The notes beneath the pieces are model-generated. The model did not search any database, had not been told where the DNA came from, and saw nothing but the letters and a program-made list of their open reading frames with translations. This document shows positions 25,557-38,941 of a stretch of DNA of 64,000 nucleotides, piece after piece. A program made the translations under genes and the position numbers. Source of the stretch: Cloeon dipterum (taxonomy: Eukaryota > Arthropoda > Insecta > Ephemeroptera > Baetidae); the NCBI RefSeq assembly GCF_949628265.1, contig NC_088789.1, positions 6,316,886 through 6,380,885 of the forward strand, given 5' to 3'. Position 1 is the stretch's first letter. Every line of letters starts with the position of its first letter.

Positions 25557-28500
25557 ATGTTTCGGCAAAGAGCTAAGCTGGCCCATAGGGTGACAGGTGA
25601 GACGAAATATTTTGGAATCAAGATGGATCTGTATTTTATAAAAAATCTTAAACGTAGCGCAACCGAATGGTGCCTCCGCCTTTCCAGCCCAAAACGCCAA
25701 CTCAAACCCCCAATACCCGACTGCTCCCACGCCCCCTGCTTTCTACAACCCCAATGCCGTAGGAGCAGCACCCGCACCATCGCCTGGTCTATCCCCTCAG
25801 CAGGTAAGAAATATTTACATACATAATGTATTATCTCCTATATTAACAATACCTTAAATTCAAAACAAAAAAACATGTTGTATTTCGACCACAACTTAAG
25901 GCGTTGTGTATCATATATTTTCTCATTGATTTTCAAGTCTCATGCATAACATTTGGCTGGAAAATTGAATTAGTTGTCCAATTTACATACAAACCCTGAG
26001 ACAGATGAGTAAATTAGACGTTTCGTTTAAACTCTACTTCTCTGTGCAACTCGATTTGATCATTTGATCCTTACGACAGAAATTAGACTTCAACAGTCCA
26101 AGTGCAATAACCCCAACTTTCAGAGTTGGCAGCAGCCTGCTCAGCAACAACAACAACAATGGTACCCTCAGCAGCAGCAGCAGCAGCAACAACAACCACA
26201 GCAACCACAGCAGCCTAAATATCCCCAGCAGCCCCAGATGCAGAACAACAACCAAGAATGGTGGAATAACTGGGACCAGCAGCAATCTCAGTGGGAACCA
26301 GTGGACCAGACCCAGAATCAACAGTGGAATCAGCAACCGCCTCCTCAGCAACAGCAACAGTCTCCTCAGCAGCAGCAACAACTCCCGCAACAACAGCAGT
26401 CCCAGTACCCATCGTACGACAGTCAGAACAACTTTTATGACTACCAGGTTTGTTCACTGAAGCCGCTTGTCTGCTTTTTAATTTTCCCTTTTTTAAAATA
26501 AAGTGAATGAATGAATTTGTGAAACATTATAGCCTACAACAGGCGTATAATATTAAAGAACGATAAAAGCGCAGTTTTGAAATAAAATCAATTACAATTC
26601 ATTCAAATCAGTGTTGGCGTGGCAATGTTCTTCTGACTTGTCAATTACATTTATTTATGAGTGCCCCCAAATTATATGGCTCTTTTTGATTCTCAACTTC
26701 AATGATGAAGAGCTCAATTATATTTTTCTTTGGTCGAATTAGCAACCCACTGAGCAGAATCAGGCCTACCAGCACGGCTACCAGGGTGAGCAGCATAACT
26801 ACTCGCAGCAGGGTGACTCGTGGAACTGGGGCTGGAACCAGGGTAACCAAGACAACTCGTGGAACTGGGACGACAAGGAGAGCACCGCTGCAAGGACGCA
26901 AGAAAATCCCAGCGTTGAGCAGGTGGAGCAGCAGCTGGCCGACGTCAACCTGAACGAAGCCGGCGAGGTTGTAGAGAAAACGCCTCCTCCGCCGCCGCCA
27001 CAGCAGACGTACCAGCAGGCGCAGCCTCCGCCATCTCCTCAACGGCAGCCACAGCCGTCTCCCCAACGGCAACCACCGCCAGTGCAGCGGTCCATTTCCC
27101 CCATGCTCCAGCATCCACCTGCCCCGGAGCCTGAGCCTCCTGCGCCTGAGCAATTTGTGCCTGATGCGCCTCCACCCGCTGCTGAGAATCAAGAATATCT
27201 TATGCAACCTCTAGAGCGAGTTCAGGAACACTTTACTGCTAACTTTGAGATCATGCCTGGAAGTGAAGAGACGCCTCAAACTTTTGAGCAGCAGCCCCCA
27301 CCGGCAGTTTCTCCTCTGCCGCCACCGCCTCCTGTGTCATCCCGAGTGACAGTTGGACAAGTAAGTTTTTTTTAGACTGAATTTTATATTGTTGGTTAAA
27401 AAACAAAAATATTTGTCTTACAATCAAATAATTTCAGTCAACTCTGAGAAGTTTGATTTGCTATAGTTAGATGCCGATAAAGTCAGACTAATATTTATGT
27501 TTAAAGTCGAATTTTATTGCACTTTGGGGTACAGCAAGCAGTTTTTTTTCTGTATATTTAAAGAAATTTTCTACCCATCTGCGATTGAGAGGTAGGATGG
27601 ATAAACGTTAAATTGTGTGTTTGGATTAAACAAAATTAAGAATGATTTAATATGAAGTCCTAGTAAAATCTCTTTATTCTATTTAGTTCTGATTTGTACG
27701 CGTGAGGTATTATGAGATGATTGCACCCTAGGAAAGTAAAATAACCTGCCACTTTTCAAATTCATTTTATTTGTATTTCAATGTTAAACAAAATTTGAAG
27801 GCTACTTGTTACGTATGGTAAATTATTCATGCCTCAATTGAAAATAATGCTCATTAAATTTATTTTAAGAACTTGTCGTTTCCTTTAAACATATGTACTA
27901 AATTTACATTTTGTTAAAATTAAATACGCTTTCCACTTAAGCCATGAATTATGTAGATATAAAGAATATAAAATTTAAAATTATTGAATTGCTTCAATTA
28001 ACTCAGGAGGAATAGCTTTTATCAATGAAAATTTTAAAGGAAAAAAGTAACGCGTTCTTGTACTGTACAGCGACTTTTCCAAATTTTACTAATTTATTTT
28101 GTCAGGATGACCCATCGCCGTGGCCGACTGTGATACCGCCACCAGAAAGTGTCGAACAACAGAGGCCTACGCCATCGCAGTCAACATCACCGCCTTTGCC
28201 ACCGCCGCCAGCCGCGGATAACGTGGACCCTGTATCGGCAAGCGACCGCAATCAGTTCTTAGAGACAGGGCAACTGAGTGCAGAGCGGCCAGCGCAGCGC
28301 ACGGTGCCAGGAGAGAGCCGTCAGAGCCCCGTACCGGGCGGGCCCCGTGTGGTGCCGGGAACCACCGAGCCCGACAACGAGCCTAACGGGCGGCGCAGTG
28401 AGACGATCGGCTCAGAGTGCGACGAGCCAGCCACTGTGCGCACCACTGGCGAGGGCGTAGGTCACCCGACCCCTCCGTTGGCCTCTGGCCCTCCGTCCGT

Positions 28501-31500
28501 ACAACGGACAAGCGCTGAGACTGTGCGTACTACTGGCGAAGGCGTGGGCCGCCCGTCTCCTCCGTTAGCCACTGGTCCTCCGTCCGTTCAAAGGACGGAG
28601 ACCATGCGCAACACAGGTGGTGGCGTGGGCCGCCCGACCCCTCAGGTTACCCCTGGCCCTCCGTCTGTTCCAAGAACTAGCGCTGAGGGGGTCAACGACA
28701 CCCCAATGCGGCCCGCCGTCCTTATGATCCCGAAGAGGCCGCCCACCGCCGAGCGCACCAACGCTGAGGGAACTAATTCCGAGGTGCGTAGCAGGCCCGT
28801 AGCTCCTGCCAGGGCTGTTTCCCTTGGAGAGCAGGGCTCTGCTTTCAAGGAGGTGGGTCGCCGCCGCGCAGAGGGCGAGGCCACTCCTGATAGGGACCCG
28901 GCTCCTGAGTCGGAGCTGGAGGAGGGCGAGATTTCCGATTTGGAAATCATCTCAGGGGGTGAGTTTGAAAATGACAGCCGAGAAGCAGAAGCAGAAGATG
29001 CTGCCGCCGCCGCCCAAGAGAAACGCAGGGAGAGCAGTCAGCCCCCGCCAGAGTCCCCGCCAGTTTCACCAGTTGACGACAAAAAAGAAAGGCGTAGGAG
29101 GTAAGCTATCAATACTGCTAGAAGGAAACTCGTTTTATTTTGCTTGATTGTTATTGATTTGTGAGAAAATTATCAGGGTTGCAAATAACATATCCGCAAG
29201 TATCTAAATGTGCGTTTTAAAACTGTTTCTGATCATAATATTATACATTGGTGCGATCATTTCATTAATTATTTTCTGGTTATTTGTTCTTGTTATTTCT
29301 ACTTTAAGGCAGGGTTCTTGGGATTTAAAACTATGATATAAAGATGAGGGTTGTTTAATTGTTTATAATATAATATTTCTACGAAAATAAACGTTTTGTT
29401 GAAAAATATATTATTATCTTGCTTGAGAAAATATTTTAAAAATGCTGTGTAAACTAAGCATAATCAGCGGTAGCAACAATGCGTGTGTTAATTTAAATCG
29501 ACCAAGTTAAACTCAAATAAATGCATCCGTTTCATGGCAATCTCATGAAATAAACTCAAAATTTAATAGAATTAGAATCAGTTTTATCGGAATAAGAAAA
29601 CTCTGCTTATGTGTTATCAGAGAAAGGGAAAGAAAAGAGTCTGATGAGAAACGGCTTGAAAAGAAGCTGGATAAGTCAAAGGGAAAGCCCCCACGGCCTG
29701 GGAAGGAAGAGCCGAAAAAGCGGCACGACAGAGATAAAGAGTCGCAAGTGAGAGGTCGACGTCGAAAGGATTATGATGACGATGACAATGAAGAAGACAG
29801 CGACAGCAACCACAGTGAAAAGGGTCGGAGGTATCGTGGAGACAGGACCCCGGACAGAAAACATTCCTCGTACAGGTCCTTGCCCTTCTATGTTTTAATT
29901 CCTCCAATTCCTTAGCCATCTTTGTAGACTGCTGCAAAGCTGGAGATTTAATTACTAAACTAAGATATTTCAGCTGGTTTATACATAGTGTTTTAATAGG
30001 TCTGGCCGCCAAAAGGATTATTATCGGGATCGAGACAGGGATCTAGGCAGAGAGAGAGATAGAGATGACTACAGACAAAGGGATTATCGATACGACGATG
30101 ACCTTTATTCAAACCGAGAGAGGTTAGTGTGCGTGTTTAATCAAACTGGCATGGTTTGTGTCTACGTCAATATCTGCACAGGTCGAGACCTCCCAGTCGA
30201 GCTGGATCTGAGGCTCGTCGGGACGCTTATGAGTCTGACCACCATGAACGAAACCGAGCCCGCAGCTCCAGGGATAAAGCCTACTACGGCTACAGGGACC
30301 GCTACAGACATGATCCTAGAGACCCCTTATATGGCCGAAGTAAGTATCTACCAATTTTACGTGCATGGGAAAAGAGTAAATGTTAAATAATTCACTCAAC
30401 AAAATTGCTTGCTAAGTAGTAATACTTAATATTGCAGTTTCTAAGAAAAAGAGTACGAAACCTACAGGAGTTTCGCATAAAGGTAAAATCTGAGTGAATT
30501 TGTCGTTTTTGCAATCAACGTCTGTCACTAATTACAATTACCTTTTTACGAAATCCACTGCCTTCACAAATATACTGCATGTGTTCACATTCTCTTTAAC
30601 GCCTCAATTTGCACGAGTTTTGAATTAATAATAACGGCAAGGCTGGATTGAAGGCTATGACTACTATGGCCGGCCATACGACCACTATCCGCGGGGCCCG
30701 TCGTCGCTGCAGATGCAATTCCCTGAGTACAACCTGCAAACGGCCGCTTATTATGAGGAACTGCGACGCACGAACCCGGCCGCGTATGCAGAGTGGTACA
30801 AGCGCTACATTAGCATGGCGCAGAGCATCCAGCAGGGGCCGGGAAGTAGCACTGTGGATGGCTTCAACGACGACAACAGCCGGGGAAGTGTCCACTCAGG
30901 GCGCAGCTCCATCAATGACGAGCTCAGGTACGCATCTCGTGGTTCAAAATAATCAATGCAATTCCTTAATCTTTTGAAAGCCGCGTGCATTTAATTAAAC
31001 TCAAATCAAAGTACTTTTGGCCAATTGATAAATTATTTCAAAAATGGTCACTATTTATTTAAATCTGATTGTTGATTCCAAGGTAACAGTCCATATTTTT
31101 CTAATTCTTTTCTCACTCAGCATGAGCTTTCTTTAAAGCGTATATTGCTACGTGGCAAAGTGAGATGGTCGAATATTTAAAACGTCTTTTTAAATGTCAT
31201 GTTTGAAAATTGGGAAAATTGAAACAAAAACGACTTCATGAAAGATACATCATGAAAGAGTAACACTTTTCGTGTAGTGTTTATTAACACTGTTTGTCAA
31301 AGTGATATTTGCTTTCGCAAGCTAAAAGTGACTGTAGATTTTTTCATAGAAATGAATAAATATTAAACGTTGCACGGTCGCCCCGTCAGCTTGGTTGAGC
31401 GTGTGGTGTGATTTTTTTGTGTTTTTTTGTTGCTCCTCACAGGTACCTGCGTGCGAGGTCGCCGGCCCACAGTTTGCGTGACGTGTCCTTGAGTTCCCTG

Positions 31501-34500
31501 TACCTACACCAGGGTCATCCGTCCCTCCCGCACTCATTCCTCCCCTATCACCCCCAGCAAACACTTCTACTTAACACTCCTTCTAAGATAGGTGCCAGGT
31601 GAGGCTGCATCTTTGATTGGCTGCATTATTGGTTCGCTCTTCAAAAGGTGGTGGTTAGGCCAGAGTACTATCTTAAATCCGCCAAGTAGCAGTTGTTGTT
31701 GCTGCTGCTGCTGATCTTTCCAGCAAGTCAATGCCCCTCAAAGTTGGCTTGGCTGCCCAGTGCCCACCTTGCTGCTCTCCGCTGAATTGCAGTCTGTATT
31801 ATAACTTTTGAAAGGCCTCATGATTTTCACAAATCATCTGCTTGAAAAATGGAAACTCTGGGATATTGTACAAGTAAATGAGGTTGTAGTTGCTGCTGAT
31901 ACAAATTGCAAAGCCCTTATTCCAACTTTTTTAATGAAACTAACTTCTGTTCATTGACATCTAACGTGTTGTAGTGTGATGAAAACTAATAATAACGTAT
32001 CTAACCTCTCTTTCAAACAGGTTAATGGCTGTGGTGCTTGTGAATGCCCCCCTTACCCGCTCTCTAATCCCAGGGTTTGATCAAGTTTTCTCAAATTCCC
32101 TCGCGTAAACTTATTTTTATCCAGAAGATCCAACAGATCATAATATCAATTCGTTTGGTCCCCCATTCACCCTCTCTCAGTTGAATCAAGAGTCGCGAAC
32201 TCGATTCTGTGCCGCTTGTACTGAAGTGTGCGCATTTTATCTGAATTCGCAGCTCTTACTCTAATCGACATTGTACCGTGCTAGTCAAGTTTAATGTTTG
32301 TGGTGTTCACAAAAACTAAAGTAACATCCTCGCTCTTGTCTAATTCAATGTTGAAATGTGCAATAATCATTGTAGCGCGGCGGTACACGCCGTTGAGGCC
32401 ACACCCATCCAAAGGCTGACCCCGGCCAAGTTCTCGAGCGCCCACTCGGAGGCGACGATCAGCGGTCAGGGCCGTTTGGTGCACGTGCTGCCCCACTACC
32501 CGCGCGAGGGCCAGGTCGCCACCGTTTTGGTACATGACCTGCAGATCCTTATGATGCACGAGCCGATTCTCTCCGAACTCAGATCATTCCCAGGACCCCT
32601 CATCAGGTAATAATACAGAAATCCTGTAGGTCATGTAATTGTTATGTCAGGTTTGATACTGATAAATGAGTCCTGATTAATCGTTTCATTTGAACTTGCA
32701 GTGGTACCACCCACAAGAACAGCGTGATCCAGTTTTGCAGTCAAAAAATTAAAAACGCCCAAGGGGAACCAGAAATGATTGACAGGGACTCGTATATCCT
32801 CCTGTGGAAACTCCTAATTCTTTTGCTCAGACAAAACGGGGTATGTTATTAGATTCTGCTAAAAAATCTGAGTGACTGACGTTGTGATTTAGACCGTGGA
32901 CGGCGCTGACATTGCCGAGCTTCTATTGGAAGACTCCCAGCTTATGGAGAGTCCGCGAGCGTCCTCCGGGAGTGGTTCCTCAGACTCTGAGGAGGACGTC
33001 CGGAGGCCTCGTGCCAAGAGCAAACTATCTGAGGAGCAGGTGACTTCCCAATTCCGGAAGCACCTTCTGTTTGGCAACACCAAGGAGGCGCTCGACTGGG
33101 CCATGAAGCACGGACTCTGGGGTCACGCGCTGTTCCTCGCTTCCAAGATGGACGACCGCACATATGCCAGCGTGTTGACCAGGTTCGCCAACGGCCTCCC
33201 AATGAATGACCCGCTGCAGACGCTCTACCAGCTCATGTCTCGCAGACAACCTGCTGCCGTTACTGTGAGAAACATTTTTATCTGGGTAAATGATTCTGAT
33301 TTCTAATCATCCTTGCTTTGCAGGGCGTGTACGATGAGAAATGGGGAGACTGGAAGCCTCACCTAGCCATGATTCTTTCAAACCCGTCGCGGTCTGAACT
33401 CGACCAAAGGGCGATCACCACCCTTGGAGACACTCTTGGTACATTTATATAAATTATATTATTAATTACGTTCTTTGATTTGTCATCCATGTATTTTTAT
33501 ATGAAACAAAATATCTACCAAACCACACTCTCAATCCAAACCTAGTTGAACTTTGAATACAAGTTTGCATATATTTTAATGTCACTCCTTTATGTAATTA
33601 AAATGTATCTTCAGCTGCAAGAGGTTGCCTGTTCGCGTCGCAGTTTTGCTATCTGCTTGCGAAACTTGAATTTGGCGCTTACGGCCAGCAGCCGCCAGCC
33701 AAATTGTGTCTGCTTGCATCGTCGGCGTCGCTGCCACTCGAGCACTTTGCCACAATGGAAGCCATTCAGTGCACTGAAGTTTACGAATACGCGCGCAGGC
33801 TTGGAAACCCCTCTTTCCACGTCTCGTCTCTTCAGCCTTTCAAGTTCATTTACGCCAGTCAACTGATCGACTTTGGATTCACTGCCGAAGCCCTGCTCTA
33901 TTGCGAAGAGCTGGCAAACACTCTTGTCGCGCACCACTGCACTGGTACGCTGGCCACCCAGGTTGTCGAGCTCGCTGACAAGCTCAAGCAGAGTGACCCC
34001 TTGTTCAGTCCCAACCAGGAGGTGATTAGCAATATTTAACTTAAATTAAGGATAGTATTTTTTTAATATGCCTTTTGTTGGAATCTAAAGAAGCGTTTAA
34101 TTCCGTAGAATGGTTCTTGTGTCAACTTGGAAGTTAAGCTCAGGTGCAATCCTGTTGTTGAGAATTCTAGACTTGAACACACGATGAAATCAAAATTATT
34201 CTCAGCCAGTTGTGCTACCACAAAAATCCTTTGATTGTTTTTTCTCTGTCTCATTTAACAGTTTTTTCTGCTTGACATTATTTTCTGTTAACACGTGATG
34301 GAACTCAACTGACAAGATTGAACCCAAAATAACAGAATTACAAACTTTAACGTTTAATGCACAAATAAATTACTTTATCAAGTCGTTTATCTCCATTTTA
34401 ATAGACATACCATGGATTAACCTGATTTTTTTATATTTTGTTTCAAGGATGGCGAGGATTCGTTCTATTCGTCGGACCCACAGTGGCTGACATCTCTACG

Positions 34501-37500
34501 ACATCTGGCGAGCCAAAGTCCTTCTTCAACTGATAACTACTATCAAAATGACCATCCGCAGGCGAGCGAGCAGCAGCAGACACAGGAAGAATCTGCATAC
34601 CAGGAGCAGTGGAATCAACAGTACTGGCAGCAGCAGCAGTGGCAGCAGCAGCAACAGCAGCAGCAACAACAACAGCAGACCCAGCCTAACGAAAACATCA
34701 CCATGGAAGGTAAAGTTTTGCTGAGCTAGATTTCTTGGGGCAAAAAATCGGAGTGCAATAAGGAATATAATATTTTCTTTTGCATTTCAGCGACTCTCCC
34801 TGATAGTGGGGCCCAGCAGCAGTATCAAAACAACTACTGGCAACAACAACAGCAGCAGTCGCAATGGTCCGTCCAGGAGGAAAGCCAAGTGCCAAACGCA
34901 GAGACGCCAGTGCCTCCTCCTGCTTCACAGCAGCAGCAGCAGCTGTCGCCCATGCACCAGCCAACGCCACTGACCTCGGTTCCGCAAACGCCTGAGCCGA
35001 ACCAAAATGCGACCTTGCAACCAGGCTACAGCAACTACTGGGACCAGTCAAACCAGCAATCAGAGCAGCCAGAGGTAATTTAGCGAGCGTGTTCAATGTT
35101 CGGGGTCTTGCAGTTTTAGGTGCCGCCCCAGGCATGTCAGGCAGGCAGAAAAGAATTTCTCACTCACTTCTTCTCTAGCGTTTGCATATATGCAGATGGC
35201 ACCTTTTCAAAGTCCCACAAAAAATTCTTACAATTAGTGCTAGTTTGTGCTTTTAGCATAATCAATGCTTTAAAATAATTACTTACTATTAATTGTAGAA
35301 ATACTGATTTGATATAAAAATTTGTACATACATTTTAATTACTTTCAGTATAGCAATTACCACTGGGTGCCAGGTTGCAATCTGTGTTAGTTCCCGCCAA
35401 TCAGAAGTCAATATCATGGAGGTTAATCAGGAGACAGTCCAGCGGCCAATCAGAAGCGTCTAAAAGGATGCGCGCCGACCTAATAATTTCATTCCCGCTT
35501 ATTTTGTTACATTTCCATTAGCCTGATTTACCATCTAATGGTTGATTTGCCAATTACCGGGCTAATCAGCTGTTAGTAAAGAAAAAACATCAAAAACATT
35601 CATTGTGCTGAATGTATTTTCTAAGCCAATTTCATTTTACGTTTGTAACTTTTCCGCTGTACAATACCAGACGCCATATCTGCGCGTCGCGTGATTCCGG
35701 CCCCCGGTGGTAATTACATAGCTCTTTAAATTATTAACTTGAGGCTGCAGATGGTGAATGTCTCAAGCTTCGCAAAAGCTGATTTTAATAAATTGAATTC
35801 AATAAGCATGAGCAAAAGTCAAAGATCTTCTTAGTTAGTCAGTTGACGTTTCCCTCACCACTTTAAATAAATGCCCTTGGAATCTCCAGTTTGGTCTAAA
35901 TTTCGTAGAGATGTGCGCTGCTATCGCAATTTCCTTTTGAATTTGATTGATTGCAAGTGTGCCTCTTTTCACGCTGCCAGTGCCTCGGGAGAGACACTCC
36001 CGAACGCGACTCTGTAAGTACGCACGCTCTGGTGCCCCACCAAGCCCCTCCCCGCTATGAGGATCCCCTGGGCGTCGACCTGCTGCACCTGGGTCGGCGC
36101 CTCCCTTCTCCTCCTCCCTCGTACTACCCCCACCCGTACCTGGAGGCCTCTCTCCTTTATCGCAGGCGGCCGCTAATCTTTGGAGGCACGTTCCCCATCG
36201 ACCGGCCCATCAGCCGCCGTCCTCGACCAAAAACCTTCCTCATTGACCAGCCCCTAGAGCTCCCGGGGCCCCCGCGGGGCGCCAGGCGTGACCCTACGTT
36301 GCTCTCATTGCAGCCGATTATCTCTCTGGGTCCGTCGAAGCCGCGCCAGAAGACGCTCTCTGAGTCCTCGTCCGGCTCCAACAAGGCCTCTGCCCCATCC
36401 AAGCCACAGCAGCGTCAAAACCAGGGCCAAAACCAGCACCCTGAACAGGAGGGCAGCGGCTGGTTAAACAACATCATCAACAAAATATCTTTCCGCCCCA
36501 AAAATCAGATGAAGCTACCCGACGATAAGAATCCACCGGTAAGAAACGAAAGAATCTGACGCCTGAACTCTATCGCAAAATTTGTTGCAACTCTTCCACT
36601 TTGACATATTTCTTATAATAATGCCATGCCCACATATGGCTGCGTTCATTCTGTTTTTGATTTGCACTTCTATGCAGTTCCTGCTTGTCGTTTTGAGTCA
36701 CTCGTTTGAGTCAATTTTGATAGTGACATAATGTTCATGCATGAATAATAAACAATTGTTGGAATTATGATTTTAAAGGATTTTTATTGGCATATTGACT
36801 CAACTTAAGTTTTAATTGTTTTAATAAATCCTTACAAATGGGTCGCTGTATGTTGGCTACTTAATTTTATTCAAATATATTTACGTAGTAAGCAGACATG
36901 ATTCCCTTTTAACTGTAATTTTCGATAGGGTAGAATTTCAAGCTTTTTAATTGTGCAATGGATCATTGTGACTCGCAGAACTGTAGCTTAAGTTTGCACT
37001 CATCTGAACAGTTTTGATCCTTTTCACTATTTAATTTGGAACCATCCTTTTTAATTATTAAAAAGACGCACTTGTGACTGTTGGCTGCTGAGCCAATCAT
37101 ATGGGATCACGCACTAATCACACTCAAAAAATATTTTCGTCTTATTTACCCCTTGGGAACCTCCATCAATTTTTTATTCAAACTAACCAGATTGTATGGG
37201 ACGAAAAGAGGCAATGTTGGTTCGACAAAAACGCGGATGGCACAGAGGACGTTGGTGGAGCTCCACCTGCGCCACCAAAGATGATGCAACCTATCGCGTC
37301 AAGCACGCCAATGTCGTCGCCCGCTGCCCCCGTCGCCAGCAACAACTCGTCCTTGGCTGGCTCCATGCCGCCTTTGGCAGGCGCCGGCTACAAACTGGGC
37401 AGAAGTAAGCCGCCGCCGCCGCTGAGTAACGCTCGGCAAGCGCCTATTGACGCTAAACGTTTTACAGACATGCGTAAGAACTACGTGAACGTACTCCAGC

Positions 37501-38941
37501 AGAACGGCTCGGCCTTCGCCAGCCCTACTGCCGCCCCCGCTGACCTCTTCCCCGGCATGGGGGCCACCAACGCTGCGCCCCCGGTTCGCTTTGTGCCTGC
37601 TCCAGGTGTGTACTCTACCCCTCAATCAGCTGTTTTTGGGGCTTTGATTTAAATTTCGCTGCCTGGCCATCAAGAGATGGTGTGCCTCCAGCTGGGTACC
37701 TAAACGTTAAAATTAATTAATGCTCATTTGTCAGAAACTTAATTCATGGTGGAATTTAATTTTTTGTAGTCGGTGCAGGAAAGTTGTTTTTTAAAATACG
37801 TTATTTTTAAACCAACTTTTTGACTTTCTGATATGTTGTGATAAAAAGAGATGACTCTGGAGCAAAAATTTCACAACAAAATTTTTAAATTAAGTCCTAT
37901 GGAAATGAATTTTAAGTATTGAACGAAAGGAGCAAACAATTAAATTTAATACTATTTGGTGCAGTTTTCACCACAGCTTACCTTCTAAAGCCAAATAATT
38001 AAAATTTGAAGGCTTGAAAGGTATTTATTAAAAAATCTGCTGAACCCCTCTAATTTGCTGTTGGATTTCAAGAGAGTTGTTCTTCTACAAATCCTCAATC
38101 GTTGCAAAACTCGATAAATAAAGTTTTCCCTTAAACTTCAAGCCTGGAAGGGATAATTTTGGTTTTGGACCAGCCGAATAAATGCCTTTTGTACCTAACA
38201 TGACAAATTTGCACTTATTGCGCCCAAGATTTATGCTTCAACGCAAGTGGCTGTGTATCAATTTTGCTAAATCTGTTTTCTAAGCAGCTGAGGGAGCGCC
38301 CGCCTTGTCTGACTATATGACTCCGGCTTCCTCGCCCTTGGTGTCGCCTAGTTCGGACTCGGACAACTCGGGGCAGCAGGTACGTCTTAAATCCGCCGAC
38401 GAATCTCGAATCAATCGTACTTCAGGCTCATTAAATTCCTCCTCCCGCATGCAGCTTTCCGAGGATGAGTTGACAGACATTTAAAAAAATTAATCGGGTA
38501 ACGAAGGATAAGACGCTGATAGTTTCAAAAATACTTTTTTAATTTAAATCGGCATTGAAAGTGAATTTTAAGATTGCAGTTTGGTTAATGCATTTAAAGA
38601 TTTTATGGCACATTTTCACTTAGTTGCCAGTTACGGAATGCGTATGAATAGCGCCTCCACTGTAAAAAATACTATTAAGTATTGATAGAATAGTAATAAT
38701 AGCTTTAAAAGCTGGCGATTTTTATTTCTTTTACTTGGTGTTGTTGCATGTTTGAAAGTGGCAAACTAGATTTTTCTTGTAATCTGTACTGAATGAGATT
38801 CACGTTCGAAAAAAATTGCTTTGCACCCTATCATTTATTTTCCGCTGATGGAGTCGCGACTGATTTTATTTATTTGTCGTTTGGCAGGCAGGCCCAGTGA
38901 TGTACAACCCGGGCCAGTTCGCCGCCTCGCAGTATCAGTGA
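25557..38941 (+). CDS. Sec16: COPII scaffold protein Sec16
   Basis: Organises ER exit sites by scaffolding COPII coats. Exons: 25557-25596, 25658-25803, 26124-26447, 26743-27360, 28106-29100, 29621-29875, 30000-30122, 30182-30339, 30438-30482, 30642-30927, 31443-31598, 32376-32606, 32702-32840, 32893-33264, 33324-33438, 33615-34021, 34448-34709, 34791-35074, 35981-36538, 37191-37605, 38288-38379, 38888-38941. They give about 2,024 residues with unbroken phase. The N terminus is Gln-, Pro- and Trp-rich and disordered; an Arg/Asp-rich charged region covers about 710-890. The conserved central domain begins at [18 protein letters not shown] (about 1060) and runs to about 1475 ([32 protein letters not shown]). 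A second Gln-rich region follows. The conserved C-terminal block is [20 protein letters not shown]. Several exons look optional. The start codon and exon 3 acceptor are the least certain borders. Confidence 0.93.
28425..28700 (+). repeat. Coding minisatellite in Sec16 exon 5 (87/81-bp units)
   Basis: Three to four imperfect in-frame units of the type [23 protein letters not shown]. The first two units start 87 bp apart (near 28433 and 28520); the third starts 81 bp later. The repeat lies in the disordered Pro/Arg-rich N-terminal half and is probably length-variable between individuals. Confidence 0.8.
30438..30482 (+). other. Sec16 45-nt microexon, probably alternative
   Basis: TATTGCAG precedes and GTAAAA follows a 45-nt exon encoding about [15 protein letters not shown]. 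Its length is a multiple of three and both flanking introns have phase 1. The transcript therefore reads through whether or not it is included. The lysine-rich insert would sit between the charged region and the exon beginning [11 protein letters not shown]. Confidence 0.55.
31443..31598 (+). other. Sec16 156-nt cassette exon, probably alternative
   Basis: The exon is flanked by CTCCTCACAG and GTGAGG and encodes [20 protein letters not shown] and a Ser/Leu/His/Pro-rich continuation. It is 52 codons exactly with the same phase on both sides, so skipping keeps the frame. The surrounding introns (515 and 777 bp) contain nothing recognisable. Confidence 0.6.
36014..36313 (+). other. Exitron-like optional segment inside a Sec16 exon
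   Basis: Within exon 35981-36538 a strong donor (TCT|GTAAGTACG) and a strong acceptor (CTCTCATTGCAG|CCG) bound exactly 300 bp, that is 100 codons, in phase 0 with no stop. The segment encodes an Arg/Pro-rich stretch (for example [20 protein letters not shown]). It can be either retained as coding sequence or spliced out. Both isoforms keep the conserved C-terminal block downstream. Confidence 0.6.
38455..38484 (+). other. Sec16 alternative terminal exon
   Basis: After exon 38288-38379 (phase 0) a good acceptor (CTCCCGCATGCAG) opens a 10-codon exon ending in a stop, encoding LSEDELTDI. The other terminal exon, 38888-38941, encodes [17 protein letters not shown]. The second resembles known Sec16 C-terminal tails better, so the first is probably an alternative ending. 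Confidence 0.5.

Noticed and set aside
26034-27207. Long minus-strand frames rich in Leu/Arg opposite the Sec16 exons
   Set aside because: They are the antisense reading of Gln/Pro repeat codons in real Sec16 exons; composition is purely a shadow effect.
28642-29147. Other-frame open frames across Sec16 exon 5
   Set aside because: They overlap a firmly phased Sec16 exon and have no family similarity.
31601-32375. Extra Sec16 exon between 31598 and 32376
   Set aside because: A CAAACAG acceptor near 32020 exists, but the following frame soon stops and the phases of the flanking exons already join correctly without it.
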